Assembly (NCBI GenBank): GCA_026122225.1
Contig: JANEZZ010001898.1
Coordinates: forward strand, 496,001-560,000
Source of the DNA: Heloderma charlesbogerti
Taxonomy: Eukaryota > Chordata > Lepidosauria > Squamata > Helodermatidae
Direction of reading: 5' to 3'
DNA length: 64,000 nucleotides
The notes below the pieces were generated by a model. It had not been told where the DNA came from. It saw only the letters and a list, made by a program, of their open reading frames with translations, and did not search any database. Positions 11,553-23,769 of the stretch are shown piece after piece; the first letter of the stretch is position 1; each line of letters starts with the position of its first letter. Both the position numbers and the translations under genes were made by a program.

Positions 11553-12398
11553 TAGGGATGTCAGAGAATTCTGCCACGGATCTCGGTGAGGCCAAATGCC
11601 AGTGCATTCGGCCCCCCGAAATCTGTGGCGAAACAGCCTGCCCCCCCCGCCCCCCGCGGATCCCCCCGGGATGAGACTTACCTGGGGCGGATGTTCCAGG
11701 CAGCTGCGGTGGCTGGTCTTCTGACCAGCTGCCGCCGCCGCCATTTGCAGTCTGGAGGTGGGGTTTTATTTTTTGGTTTTTTTACAGGGACATGATAGGC
11801 TACGTAAAGTTTCACGTAGCCTATCATGGCTGGGTTAAAAAAAAAAAAAAAGCGTACGCAAAAGGCGGCGGCTATGGCCGCCGCCATTTGTGTTCCTTAT
11901 TTTTCGCCGTCTTAGTCTACATAAATATTTACGTAGACTATTATGGCGAAAACAAAGGGGAATGCAAATAGTTTGGCAGGCGCTATTTGCGTTCCTTTTT
12001 GATTCATTGTTTTAGCCTATGTAAATATTTACGTAGGTTAAAACGGCAAATCAAAAAGGGACGCAAATAGCACCTGCTACGCTATTTGCATTCCCCTTTG
12101 TTTTGCTGTAATACTCTACATAAATATTTACATAGACTAAGATGGCGAAAAATAGGGAACGCAAATGGCGGCAGCCGTAGCCACCGCCATTTGCGTATGC
12201 GGGTGTTGTTGTTTTTTTTACCCAGAGCCCTCTGCGGCCGGAAATCCGGCTGCAGACAGCTCTGGCCTGGGCTGGGCCTGGCAGGCTGCTTTGTGGAGCC
12301 GCCGCGGAGCACAGCCGGCCATGGAGGATTCCGGGGAGGACACCTCCCCCCCCATAAACATAATCCATGGAAAGGTAAGTGATTTTCGTACATCCCTA
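11553..12398 (-). mobile_element. Palindromic hAT-family copy with exact 8-bp target-site duplication
   Basis: The copy begins with a T2 end (TAGGGATGTCAGAGAATTCTGCC) and ends with T1 (AAAGGTAAGTGATTTTCGTACATCCCTA). The duplication GGAAAGGC is exact (11545-11552 and 12399-12406). Seven palindromic units alternate inside: GATAGGCTACGTAAAG.. (about 11793-11826), GGCGGCGGCTATGGCCGCCGCC (about 11861-11890), TAGTCTACATAAATATTTACGTAGACTA (about 11913-11941), GCAAATAG..CTATTTGC (about 11966-11992), TAGCCTATGTAAATATTTACGTAGGTTA (about 12013-12041), GCAAATAGC..GCTATTTGC (about 12063-12091) and TCTACATAAATATTTACATAGA (about 12114-12137). A last ATGGCGGC..GCCATTTGCG unit follows at about 12163-12196. 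Confidence 0.95.
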
Positions 12399-13133
12399 GG
12401 AAAGGCACAATGCCCTAAATGGAATGGGCAAAGCTGGCCCAAGACATTTTGCAGCCTGAAGTGAAGGATAATAAGGCACCTCATGTACAGAATCCAACTG
12501 GACTGGCAGGTGAATGTTACTTCAACATTGTGATAGTATAGCGTTATTCACCACACTTGAGGGCAGGAGGCTAGGACAGGCTTTCTGACATACACAGCTC
12601 AATCCTCAAAAGAGGAGAACAGCTGGGGGTTCAGGAGGAACAGCCACGGGAGGTGCTTCTCCCCAACATCTGCTGCCTGAGGCCATTGCCTCACTCTGCC
12701 TAATGGTAGGGCCAGTCCTGAGAAAGGGGAGGGGGATGCTTTGTGTAGAGGGGCTAGAAACAGCCCCAATGTAATTGTAATCTCTTGTCAGACCTCATAT
12801 CAGTAGCATGCAAGAGATCTTATGCTATGGCTTTCCAGTATGGCCTTATTCCTTACCCTTCCTGTCACAGGCCAATATCTCAATAATTCAAAACACAGCA
12901 GACAAACAAATGCACAGGACCTCAGAGAAGCCAAGCGGATGTTAAGAGGAAAACATTGTTAGTTATTGCATTGTGGCTTATGCTGTACTTCTTGTGTTTT
13001 GCAATGTCTGGTCTGAAGCTAAGGGCAGCAGGTTGTTCAACTGATAGTCGTTTCATTTCATAGCAAGACATCAGCACTTTTAAGGCCTCCGTTCTTGTAG
13101 CATCTGCCCACTATTTTACTGTTCTGTTCCTAG
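12399..13133. other. No gene; possible decayed dispersed repeat at about 12426-12721
   Basis: The stretch GCTGGCCCAAGACATTTTGC.., CCAACTGGACTGGCAG.TGAATG.. and GGTAGGGCCAGTCCTGA resembles 20833-21083 (GGGCCAGCCCAAGTCATTTT.., CCAACTGGATTGGCAGATGAAT..). The two may be copies of one old DNA element. The rest is unassigned. Confidence 0.4.
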
Positions 13134-14697
13134 TTGAATGAGTTCAAATCTCCAGGGCCAGATGAACTGCATCCTAGAGTCATAAAGGAACTGGCAGAAG
13201 AACTCTCAGAACCGCTGTCTATTCTCTTTGAGAAATCATGGAGGACGGGGGAAGTGCCAGATGACAGGAGGAGGGCTAACGTTGTCCCTATCTTCAGAAA
13301 GGGTAAAAAGGAGGAACTTGGGAACTACAGACCAGTCAGTCTGACATCAATCCCAGGGAAAATTCTGGAGCAGATCATAAAGCAATCCATCTGGAACCAC
13401 CTTGACAACAATGCCGTGATTACTCGAAGCCAACATCGATTTGTCAAAAACAAGTCCTGCCAGACAAATCTGATCTCATTTTTTGATCAAGGAACCTCCC
13501 TTGTAGACTGTGGGAATGCTGTAGACATCATATACCTCAACTTCAGCAAAGCTTTCGACAAAGTGCCCCATGATATCCTGATGAGCAAACTAGCTCAAAG
13601 TGGGCTAGATGAAACAACGATCTGGTGGATCCACAGTTGGCTACAGAATCGGACTCAAAGAGTGCTTATCAGTGGGACCTTCTCAAACTGGGGAGAGGTA
13701 ACGAGTGGGGTACCGCAGGGCTCAGTCCTGGGCCCAGTGCTCTTCAACATTTTTATTAATGACTTGGAGGAGGAAGTGCAGGGAATGCTGATCAAATTTG
13801 CAGATGACACAAAATTGGGAGGGATAGCTAATACTTTGGAAGACAGAAACAAAATTCAAAGTGATCTCGATAGACTGGAGCGCTGGGCAGAAAACAACAG
13901 AATGACATTTAATAGGGACAAATGCCAAGTTCTGCACCGAGGAAAAAGAAACCAAATGCACAGTTACAAGATGGGGGATACGTGGCTCAACCACACTACA
14001 AGCGAGAAGGATCTTGGAATTGTTGTTGATCACAAGCTGAATATGAGCCAACAATGTGATGTAGCTGCAAAAAAGGCAAATGCTATTTTGGGCTGCAGTC
14101 ATAGAAGCATAGCTTCCAAATCCCCGGACGTACCAGTTCCCCTCTACTCAGCACTGGTTAGGCCACATCTGGAGTACTGTGTCCAGTTCTGGGCACCACA
14201 CTTTAAGAAGGATGCAGACAAACTGGAGAGGGTTCAGAGGAGGGCAACAAAGATGATCAGGGGACTGGAAACAAAGCCCTATGAAGAGAGACTCAAAGAA
14301 CAGGGCATGTTTAGCCTTGAGAAGAGAAGACTGAGGGGAGATATGATAGCACTCTTTAAGTATTTGAAAGGTTGTCATAGAGAGGAAGGCCAGGATCTCT
14401 TCTTGATCATCCCAGAGTGCAGGACACGGAATAATGGGCTCAAGTTACAGAAAGCCAGATTCCGGCTGAACATCAGGAAAAACATCCTGACTGTAAGAGC
14501 AATACGACAATGGAACCAATTACCTGGGGAGGTGGTGGGCTCTCCCACACTGGAGCCCTTCAAGACGAGGCTGGACAGCCACTTGTCAGGGATGCTCTGA
14601 CTTGGATTCCTGCCTTGAGCAGGGGGTTGGACTCGATGGCCTTGTAGGCCCCTTCCAACCCTACTGTTCTATGATTCTATGATTCTATGATTCTAGT
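13134..14697 (+). mobile_element. CR1 LINE, 5'-truncated, with an open reverse-transcriptase frame and intact 3' end
   Basis: Homology to the CR1 copy at 46-51 kb begins at about 13134, next to an in-frame TAG. The frame then stays open for 488 codons to the stop at 14598-14600. It starts mid-domain at NEFKSPGPDELHP, so the usual endonuclease and N-terminal RT are missing. Family motifs in order are RPVSLTSIPGKILE (about residues 66-79), DIIYLNFSKAFDKVPHDIL (RT block A), GVPQGSVLGPVLFNIFINDL, and IKFADDTKLG with the F-A-D-D catalytic box. The C-terminal region has HLEYCVQFWAPHFKKD and [17 protein letters not shown]. The untranslated tail includes TTGGACTCGATGGCCTTGTAGG and ends in ATTCTATG-type octamer repeats (about 14668-14697), the CR1 signature. 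The lack of stops suggests a fairly young or conserved copy, but it cannot move on its own. Confidence 0.93.
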
Positions 14698-15226
14698 TTT
14701 AACCTGCAGTTCAAAACATTTGCTTTTTAATACAAGCAACGCATGTGAGATTGTGTCATTGTCTTCTAGATATATCACAGATGTTAGACTAATACACACC
14801 AAAAACTTATAAATAAGTAACATCTAATATAGAACAGTTCCGTTATGGCTGGTTAGTGACAAGGTCTCAGGAAATGAAAAATTCTTTGTAAAACTATACT
14901 TTTAAAAATGCATCTGTGTATTGCTGGGACACATCTGGCTACAAACTTTGGTTGTTGTTTTGTGTCATGGTTGGTTGATTACCCTAAAATAAATGTGAAT
15001 ATATCTATATCTATATCTATATCTATAGTCCAAAATAGGGTCCAATGCTGTGAAGTGTGAATATATGCATGAGCAACAATGTTGAAGGAAATGAGCACAT
15101 AATGATCAAATAACCATCACAGAGAGTACAAATATTCAAAGTCTGATTGCAACATTAAAAACTGGAAACGTTCTCACAATGCACTCCCGTATCTTCAAAA
15201 GTAGATTCATGAAAAAGTAGATTCAG
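14698..15226. other. No gene recognised; small ATCTAT repeat
   Basis: AT-rich sequence. A (TATATC)n hexamer repeat lies at about 14998-15030. Nothing else is recognisable. Confidence 0.6.
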
Positions 15227-15476
15227 AGAGCCAGTGTAGTGTAGTGGTGAGAGTGACGGACTGGGAGCCGGGAGATCCGGGTTCTAGTCCCCACTTGGCC
15301 ATGGAAGCTCACTGGGTGACTTTGGGCCAGTCACAGACTCTCAGCCCAACCTACCTCACAGGGTTGTTGTTGTGAGGATACAATGGTGAGGAGGAGGATA
15401 ATGTAAGCCGCCTTGAGTCCCTTGCGAGAGGGAGAAAGGCGGGGTATAAATGCAATAAATAAATAAATAAATAAAT
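15227..15476 (+). mobile_element. Near-complete Sauria-type tRNA-derived SINE
   Basis: The tRNA-like head has an A-box-like TAGTGTAGTGGTGAGAG and a B-box-like GGTTCTAGTCC. The conserved body follows (CTCACTGGGTGACTTTGGGC, TCACAGACTCTCAGCCC), then the LINE-like tail GTAAGCCGCCTTGAGTCCC.. and GTATAAATGCAATAAATAAA. It is collinear with the copy at 11008 and looks full length. Clear flanking direct repeats were not identified. Confidence 0.9.
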
Positions 15477-17053
15477 GCCTACGGACCTATTTTCAAAGTT
15501 CTGCAGGACTCCAGTGTGCACATAAAGCTTCATGCAAGGAGGAGTGCTCCCATGCAGATCAACTTCAAGGAACTGAATGCACAACTGAGGGACTCACAAA
15601 GGTTTGAATCACAGCCTGGATTCATTACATCCTTGAGGACATGCACTAGAGGGGGCATGTTCTGTCTTGCACATAAGTGGAGGTCCAACAATTGAAATTG
15701 GGGGGGGGGATTGTGGGGCAGGGCTCATCCTGTCCTACAAGTCGTAAGTTCAGTAGCTATTAGTTGTTCTTAAGGGCAGGTAGTCAGTAACAGATTGGTC
15801 AGATAGCTTTGAGGCTGACTACTTGCTCTGGCAAGGTCCAGATTGAATCCAAGCCCTGGCTAATTATCCCAGACTCATGGATGAGTGGAGTTTTGCAAAG
15901 GGGCAGATCTGAAGCCATGCACTGTGTTGCCACTCTGCTAAGCTGAGTGGGTCCATTATCCTCTGCCTTAGGCAAGGCCTGGAGATAAAGAGTCCCTTGA
16001 GAGTTGGACCACATGGTTCTTTGGATGGGTTTCAGGGGACTCCGTCAGAGGCATTCTGGTCAAAAACAAACTATTTCTCATACATCCCTGTTTGAGATAT
16101 GGGAGTATATAATTTATTCCCTGGAATGTTTTCTGTGTGGGCATACATCCAAAATCATGGCAGATGGCACACATACAGAAGACATTTTAGAGATATACTT
16201 GAATGCTCCTGCTGTCCTTTCTCTCCATTAACATCACCACTTTCTGTAGATTTTTTTCTTGGGGACCTATATTTTTTTCAGTTTTCGTTTTCTAGCAGTA
16301 GTAATGGCAACGGAGGTAGGCAGGAGTGCCAGCCAGTAGGGATATTGAAGTTGCTCCCTACAAGGTTTCATTTATTATGGCAAAATTTTGGATGCATGGT
16401 CATACAGAGCGCTTCTTCACTGCTCCCACTGGTTCTGTTCTTCTCTTCATCAACATTGCTATCCCTGCTTCTGCAAGATTGCAAGATTTTTACAAACCAT
16501 GTGTGCAAATGGAGAGATTTTCTACACTGGCCTTACACTGCACAATGATTTACTTCATGAATATGAGCAACAGAATTACAGCCACCTATTCATTTATTTA
16601 AAATATTTAATACCCCCCAACCCAACCTTCAGTTTAACAACCTTCACCATGTATTCACTATTTAAAACAGAACAGTATAAACAATACCAAACATAACTAA
16701 AATACAATTAAAACAGCAGAGCAAGTGAGCAGAATAAAACCAATCTAGCACTTCCATTAAAAGGCACTGGTACATAAAAAAAGATCTTTACCTCATGCTT
16801 AAAAAATACAAGGTTGGTTCCAGACTTCTTCATAATTAGAGTAAATCCACAAGCATTGATGGGACTCCCAATGATTTCAAAGTGTCTATTCTAATTATGA
16901 CTAAGGCTGAATCCAGCCATTCATTTCAGTGTAAAGTGAGTATCCCTGGGAAGAATATTCCTCAGATTGGTCATATTCAGCTAGTCCCATTCAACAGCCT
17001 AGCAGCCTTACATTAGACCAATTGCAGCCCCATGCGTAATAATTCATTTGCAA
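15477..17053. other. No gene recognised
   Basis: The motif TTTCTCATACATCCCTG at about 16074-16090 looks like the right tip of a hAT-type element of the kind at 53103-53513, but no matching left end was found. The overlapping frames at 16004-16696 lack motifs. Confidence 0.45.
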
Positions 17054-17670
17054 TAGGGCTATGCTGGGACCCCCCTCTCCACCTCAGAGGCTGCTTTGGG
17101 GCTTCCAAGGTGGGCCCAATCTGCTTTGGGCTGATTTGGGCCCCCCAACCCACTTTACCCTCCAAAGCTGTCTGAATTCCTCTTTGCCCCCACACCCCAG
17201 ACTCTTCCGTCACACCATAAGAGCTCCGGCTCCTTACTTGGGTCCTTGGGATGTGCTTTGCCACCACTGCCACCAACTCCTTACTTGGGCCCTCAGGACA
17301 CACGTCAGCAGCCATCTTCTTCTTCCAGGAAGTCGTCATGGCATGCACATTAATGTTGCGTGCTTGATGGCTGCCATTTGTGCAGGATCTATTTCTGGAA
17401 ATACACAGAGTCACCATTTAAAAAATGGCAACTCCCTGGAACAAGAAGAAGGCTGCTGGTGCAAGTCCCAAGGGCCCAGGGAAGGACCTGGGGGCTGGTT
17501 GGAAGCAAGGCTGGGCTTCCAGATCATGCTAAAGCACACTGAAGTGCTTTGGAGTGATCCGACCCACTTTGTGCTGCTTCATGCCCCCTTCACCCCACCT
17601 CAGAAGCAACCTGAAGCACCCCACTTTGGCTCATTGTTCAGTCTTCGAGAAGAAGCGGTGCACAGCCCTA
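17054..17670. mobile_element. Non-autonomous hAT-type element (TAGGGCTATGC..GCACAGCCCTA), exact 8-bp duplication
   Basis: The termini are TAGGGCTATGC and GTGCACAGCCCTA. The flanks ATTTGCAA (17046-17053) and ATTTGCAA (17671-17678) are identical. The interior is GC-rich, lacks the palindrome train, and encodes nothing recognisable. A long forward frame overlaps it and runs past its right end, so it is not a gene. It is a separate family from the TAGGGATG palindromic copies. Confidence 0.88.
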
Positions 17671-19520
17671 ATTTGCAATCGTCTATCTGGATATTATCAG
17701 GGTATTATAATAGTGGCCAGGCTATCTCTATCAAGGAGGGCTTGCAGCTGTCTCACCAGCTGACAGAAGGTACTTTGCGGCAAATATGTCAGCTACATGA
17801 CTTGACATATTTCAACAGACTTGAGGTGAATATTTTTTTTAAAAAAATCAAAATTACAATGTGGCTTATATCCTTGAATGAAATGTTTACTGAAATATTA
17901 GGATTCACATTTCTGATGTGAAAATTTAACTCAAAATGTGTGCGCTTGGGCCTTGTTGGTGTTTCTTGATTGTTTGGGTGGAGGCATCAAATATTAAGCC
18001 TCATTAGAACTAACACAATTTTATGCTGTCCCCTTGTTAACAAGTTCAGACTGATTCAGAGAATGAATACAAGGGAGAGTACCACACAACCCAGAGTTAG
18101 CCCCAACTGGACCAAGTTTGGTCCAGTTTGGAAACCCACTAGAACTACATCAAAAACTTTCAGTTTGAGTCCTTCCTGAAAAGTACTTCAGGGATACTAC
18201 TTCATGAGCCTCTAACAAAGAAATTTGTCCAGAAGCAGACCACCAGTAAAAACTGCAACAGTAACCTTAGGAGACAGAAAACAGTTCACAACAATGGGGG
18301 AAAATATAGGAAGAGAAGTAATTGTGTGTAAATTGTGGGCCCTGGATCATGTTTATACCACAGTGAAAGTACAATGATGACTTCAAAAACAGTAAAGGCT
18401 ATGAAGAACAATTTAAAATCCTATTATTCCATTGCAATGACTTGGGTCAAATTTAGCTTTTTGTGGGGAAAGTGCTTATTTTAACAGTTACGATGCTATT
18501 CTTCCCTTTCCCCTCTTTTTGTTTACTTGCACTGTGGCTTTACAAAATGATGTTTTAGGTTTGTGGGGTAACTGTAGAGAGATTGGCTTTCACTTCCACT
18601 TATCTACTGTTACTTTCTCTTTCAAAATACAGGTGATTTGGTGTGGCAGAGTGACTAAGAAGAGAATGAGTGGTAAGCTAGGAAGTCCCCACACCATTCT
18701 TTCTCAGCCTCAGTGTCCCCCTTCTGCAATACTGGGAAAATTATCCTGTACTGATGTGTTTTCCCAAAAGTGTTCCCATTCTCTCACATAATGTTCATCA
18801 CACAATGGTAGTTGAAAACATATTTTTTTAAGTAAAATGCTTCTGATATCCTAAAAACAAGTGGAAGTTGTGATGATTTCCTATTGCTTCATTCCCCCTC
18901 TCTGAGCCTATGATGGTGATGGTACTGGTGTCTGTCCGCCTGTCTGTTGTGTTTTGTTAAGCTACTTTTAACTTGTCACATAACATCAAGAAATTCCAGG
19001 TTTGTGTGCTTATGATTGGCAGACCAGATTTTCTACCTGTCTACTGGTACTTGTCATCCTGTGGAAGTTCATTGGTACCAACACAGTCCACTTCCACCTT
19101 TCTTTAGTAATATACGTGAATCCATATCTTTCCATCATTCAGCATCTAAACCATATAATGTATAACTTCTGGGCTGGGGGAAAGATTAACTTTTTTCAGA
19201 ATCACATAATTCAGAGATAAAGAGAAGGGGTTTAAGTACTTTCAGAGATGATGAAGTCAAATTGTTGGTGAAATTATTGCCTTATTATTTATGGAAGCAC
19301 AATGCCTTTCTCACATTCAAAGCAGCCAGTTTTTGAAGGTATATATATGTTTCTCTTTCTGTGTATAGGCAAGTATGTGTGCATATATCTATGAAGAGAG
19401 AGTATAATAATTAACAATATAAATAACAATATATCTTAATAAAATATGATCCCATCTATGATTCAGCCTCTTCCTGTTGATTTGCCTTAGTAGGCCACAC
19501 AAAGTAGTTTCTATTATCAA
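17671..19520. other. No gene recognised
   Basis: AT-rich, unique-looking sequence without repeats I recognise. Open frames are under 95 codons and motif-free. Confidence 0.5.
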
Positions 19521-19990
19521 ACTGGACCCTGACCACAGTTATTCATGCTCTGCTATCATCTTACCTAAGATTACTGTATTGTCCTATGTGTGAGACTGCC
19601 TTTGAAAACTACTTGGAAACTTCAGTTGGTACAAAACACATTATCTAGGTTAGTAATTCAGACCACTAAAAGAAACACATCACATCAGTTCTTAAATGGA
19701 CTGTTGGTTTGTTTCCTAGCAAAATGCAAAACTTCTCACCTTTAAAGCCCTAAGGCTGCAATCCTATACACATTTACCTGGGAATAAATCCTATAGTACT
19801 CAAGTAGACATGTATAGGATCGCACTATACATAGCTTGGGACTCAGTTACCTGAAGGGCCACTTTCTTCTGCATGAACCTGATCTAGATCATTCTTGGAG
19901 TCACTTGTCTGAGTCCCCCTGCATTTAGAGGTGAGGCAGGTGGTAACAGCTTAGGGTCTCTTCCCGTTGAGGACTCCCAGCTGTAGAATG
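19521..19990 (+). pseudogene. L2 LINE fragment (C-terminal RT region), split by a MITE
   Basis: TTATTCATGCTCTGCTATCATC.. followed by GAGACTGCCTTTGAAAACTACTTGGAAACTTCAG matches the HALLTSRLDYCN..LPLKTVRKLQL region of the L2 at 38.2-39.1 kb. It carries many substitutions and indels. The frame is broken, and the 19753-19828 repeat splits it after AAAGCCC, before the GCTTGGGACTCAGTTACC segment. It is an old 5'- and 3'-truncated relic. Confidence 0.72.
19753..19828. mobile_element. Short fold-back MITE-like repeat within an L2 relic
   Basis: GGCTGCAATCCTATACAC at the left is mirrored by GTATAGGATCGCAC at the right, around a TTACCTGGGAATAA centre. Insertion between CCCTA and TACATAGC suggests a short TA-type target duplication. 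Compare 4402-4490 and 61766-61847. Confidence 0.7.
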
Positions 19991-20081
19991 CTCTTCCCCA
20001 TGGAAGCTCACCTGGCATTGAGGTTGATGGCCCTTCAGCACTAAAGGTGTTTTTATTTGCCCAACCTTTAAGGTTTGCAAG

Positions 20082-20235
<154 letters not shown>

Positions 20236-21642
20236 CATACACACCTCAGAATTATTATTTTATTTTATATTGCTTTGGATATTGTAGGTTTTTAATTAAT
20301 GTTTATTGGTTTTATTTGTTATTGCCATATTTTAATTATCTAAGCTACTTCGAAAGCCATTTAAACTAAAGAGCAGGGTACAATATTCATGTACTATCTA
20401 AAACAAACATGTTGATGGCAAGCAGGGCAAAAAAAGAATCTAGACAGAGTCATGGACAGTCATTTAATGCTTCATCATAATTTGTAAGCTATACTTATGG
20501 TGGGGCACAGGAGTGGGTCTTGGGCTTATGTATAGCGCTATGTATGGAATGTCACATGTGACTTGGGCCTATGTCCTACACATGCAATATAACAACACAG
20601 AGAAAAGGATTGGCATATATGTTCTCTGTACAATACATGCCTTTCTATACACAGTGCAGGAATGAATGCATTCCCAAGACTCATTTCCACAACCTGCCAC
20701 TCAGGGTCCAATGGGAACTGGCTCTGAGTTGTGTCTCTTCTCCTGGTTCCAGAGCTGATAAACAAACCATAGGCTAGACCTGCATTAGTTAATATGTGAC
20801 ACAATAAGCCATAGTCCATCAGCCATGTATTGTGGTTAGGGCCAGCCCAAGTCATTTTATTACCAGTGGCAAAGAACAAGATGGCACCCCCTCCCATTCC
20901 CATGTACGAAAGGCCAACTGGATTGGCAGATGAATCTGTCTTCAACACTAAATGAGGGGACAGTGCCCTCCACTACCACTACACATGAATGCAGCAGGCT
21001 AATTTAAGGGGTACAGAGCAGGCCACATGCTGCACAGCTCTAACCTCAAACACCTTGCTGCCACATCCTAGCATCTGCCACCTCCCAGCCAAGCAACATA
21101 AACAGAATATCCTGGGCAGACCACAGTATTTTATACTGTGTTTTATTATAGATATCCTGGGCAGGCCACAGTATTATGGTTTCATTCAAATTGTCAGGTC
21201 ACAAGTGGTGCAGGTTGTGACACAGGAAAACGTGCTTATAAGTCTCTTTTGAAACCAAACAACTCTCAGCCTCTTTTTTGAATCACACAACATGCTCATC
21301 AAATCAGAATAAAGCTTGATCTTTAAAAACTGAAACATTTTTCAGCAGCACTCTTTTGTGTGATTTTGCTCTGACTAACCCTCTTATTAATGTGTTATGT
21401 AGTACCATAGGACAATATTCTCAGGCACGGTAGCATAATTTAATTCACCCAGACTTCCTGTATAGGGTTATTTTAAGAAAGAAGGAATGCAAAAGAAACT
21501 CTGAATGAACTCTCTTGTGGCATGGTAAATGAAGGAACACATTTGTTTGATCTTGCAAGTGAGAAGTTGCAAAATATGGTCCATTTCACACTTGTTTGCT
21601 TGATTCTCCTCCACTGCAACATTTGATCCTTTCTATTGCCAG
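20236..21642. other. No gene; possible decayed repeat at about 20833-21083
   Basis: The segment GGGCCAGCCCAAGTCATTTT..GCATCTGCCACCTCCC resembles 12426-12721. A short GATATCCTGGGCAG..CCACAGTATT unit is locally duplicated near 21108-21175. Nothing else was recognised. Confidence 0.4.
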
Positions 21643-22026
21643 TAGGGGTGGGCAGACCCATCTCCAATCGGGGCAAGGGGAGCTCAACAAGCTGCCCCTC
21701 CAGCTTGTGTGACCTGGACCTGCTCAGCAAGCATCCCTGCTCACCCTGCCTGCCCGCCAAGCCATGCAAGCCTTCCCGCCTCTCCTCGCCAAGGAGTCTG
21801 CAGTCAAAGCGGGCTTGACTGCTGAGTTCTCAGCATGGCCAGCCCCCAGCACTCTCCTCCTGGTGTCCTCTCGAGGAGGCCAGGGCAAGAGTGATGGGGT
21901 GCTGTTGAGGCCCTTCCTCCCCACATGCTTGTTAAGGAAGCCTTTGATCACTGCTCTCTGAGCTCTGGGGCACAGGCTGGGTCTGTCAGTGCCCCAGAGC
22001 TCATGGAGCAAGGTCCGGGAGGCCAG

Positions 22027-22060
<34 letters not shown>

Positions 22061-22101
22061 ATCAGACTCCACCCCCTTTTTGGAATCCCGCACCATCCCT
22101 A
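21643..22101. mobile_element. Non-autonomous hAT-type element (TAGGGGTGGGC..CCATCCCTA), 7/8 duplication
   Basis: It begins TAGGGGTGGGCAGACCCATC and ends GGAATCCCGCACCATCCCTA. The flanks are ATTGCCAG (21635-21642) and ATTGCAAG (22102-22109). The interior is GC-rich with a (TG)n tract at about 22029-22060 and no transposase or palindrome train. The several overlapping frames inside are shadows. Confidence 0.85.
22029..22060. repeat. (TG)n microsatellite within a hAT-type element
   Basis: An uninterrupted TG dinucleotide run. Confidence 0.95.
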
Positions 22102-23769
22102 ATTGCAAGTTGTTTTTGCAATTTAGCATAAATCTCACCAGATAATATCATTGGTTATTTTAATGATGGGGTTTTTGATCTTGCAGTCAAGATGCGAACA
22201 CTTGCAAAGCCATGTGTTGTTTTTCAAATTAAATTGTAAGCAAATGTGACTATATTTTAATAGCTACCAACGTACTTCATAGTTTGGGGCCATTTCATTC
22301 CTCTTTCCAAATTTGGCACAGGTACGTTAATTCTGCCATGTTCTTGCTAGATGGGGAGATCAATCCTCTGGTCCCAGGAGACCATCCCAGGGACCATTGG
22401 ATTCTTCAGAGTCCCCCCTCTGAGGCCATGGAAACTGCTATGACTTTGGAAGGGGGACTCTGGAATCCACTCCCTCCTCCTGCCCCCACCCCCTTTACAA
22501 CTGCCATGGAATGAACCATGCTGGCTGCTTTCCAAGTTTTCAAATGCAGCATCAGAGAACTTCAAAGAGATCTCTGAGGGAGGATTCTGGTGGGTGGGGA
22601 GGGGAGAGGAGAGCCCAGATTATGAAGAATCTCGAGCCTCAGCCCCAGACCGACCACTGCTAGCTCATCTAGAAGAAAACTGAAAGTGCAGGAGCCTGGA
22701 GAGCCGAAAATAGTTTTTGTCCCTCCTCCCACCCTCCTGACAGCAGCCCGGCAGGGCATTGGAAACACAAAGCCTTGGAGTTTGGCAGCTTCCTTCTAAA
22801 AAGCTTCTAAGAGCATTATGGATGAAGCCACCTAGCCCACTAAGAAGACCAAAGTGTTCAAGCCACTTCATTGTCTTCCCAAGCTTGTTACTGTTACTGG
22901 TATAACGATAATAGTAACAATAATCAGAATGAGCTATGATGAGTAGCTGCTTCTGAGTTTTCGGTGTGTCCAAATGAGCTACAAGCCAGGTAACCTAGAT
23001 CTTCAGCATCTGGTCCAGATAATAGCTAATTCTGATACATGGAATACAGATGGCAATATTGGCTACCACTCACATCCTCTGGTTCAAGGGAAGAACTTAT
23101 TCTGATGGATTCTCTATCAGAATACAGCACCTCTTTTAACCTGTGGTCAAGACTAAGCTTTTCTCAGTCTGACTGATGTGTCTCTACTATGAAAGCACAC
23201 TACTTGACACAGACCTCTACATGGATAAATAAAGTGGTTAAGCAACTAAACTACACCCCCTTTAAAAAAAAAAGTAATATGAAAGACTGATCAGTTCTTT
23301 ACTATTTGCAAGGCCTTGTAGTGGGCAAACAGCTCAGCAGAATGGTCAGTCGATAGGTAGGTAGGCAGTTTAGTGAGGAATCAGCTTGGTCAATCTGCAT
23401 GCAGTTCTTCTGAAAAACAAATTGCTCAGCCTGAGGGATAAGACTGAGATACTAAAGCTTTATAGGGCCAGCAAGGATATTATTTGCTCTTCATGTCACC
23501 TGATCTCCACTGGGGTGAAAACTGCAGTTCATCCTCTGGCCATCTGTCATGATGGTGCTGCTGGCAATCTACTATGATGGCATAGAGAGTAAGATGGCTG
23601 GGACATGTTCCGAAATCAGGTACACATTTTACTCATGATTAAACAATAAAATACCATGGCAGGGGGGCATCTATTGTGAGTAGCGCATGCCCATGGATTT
23701 TTCACAATAAGCACAGGAATGTCCATCAAGAAGGTAATTTATTTTGGTGTAGAACAGAAGGAAGCAGAA
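22102..23769. other. No gene recognised
   Basis: Mixed sequence. A short direct motif, GGCCTTGTAG, lies near 23312. The open frames (for example 23386-23577) have no motif I recognise. Confidence 0.45.

Noticed and set aside
16074..16090. Orphan TTTCTCATACATCCCTG tip
   Set aside because: It looks like the right end of the 53103-type element, but no left end with a TTTGAGAT-like duplication was found upstream.
17061..17921. Forward frame of about 286 codons
   Set aside because: It crosses the right boundary of a hAT-type element defined by an exact 8-bp duplication, shows no recognisable motif, and ends in low-complexity AT sequence.
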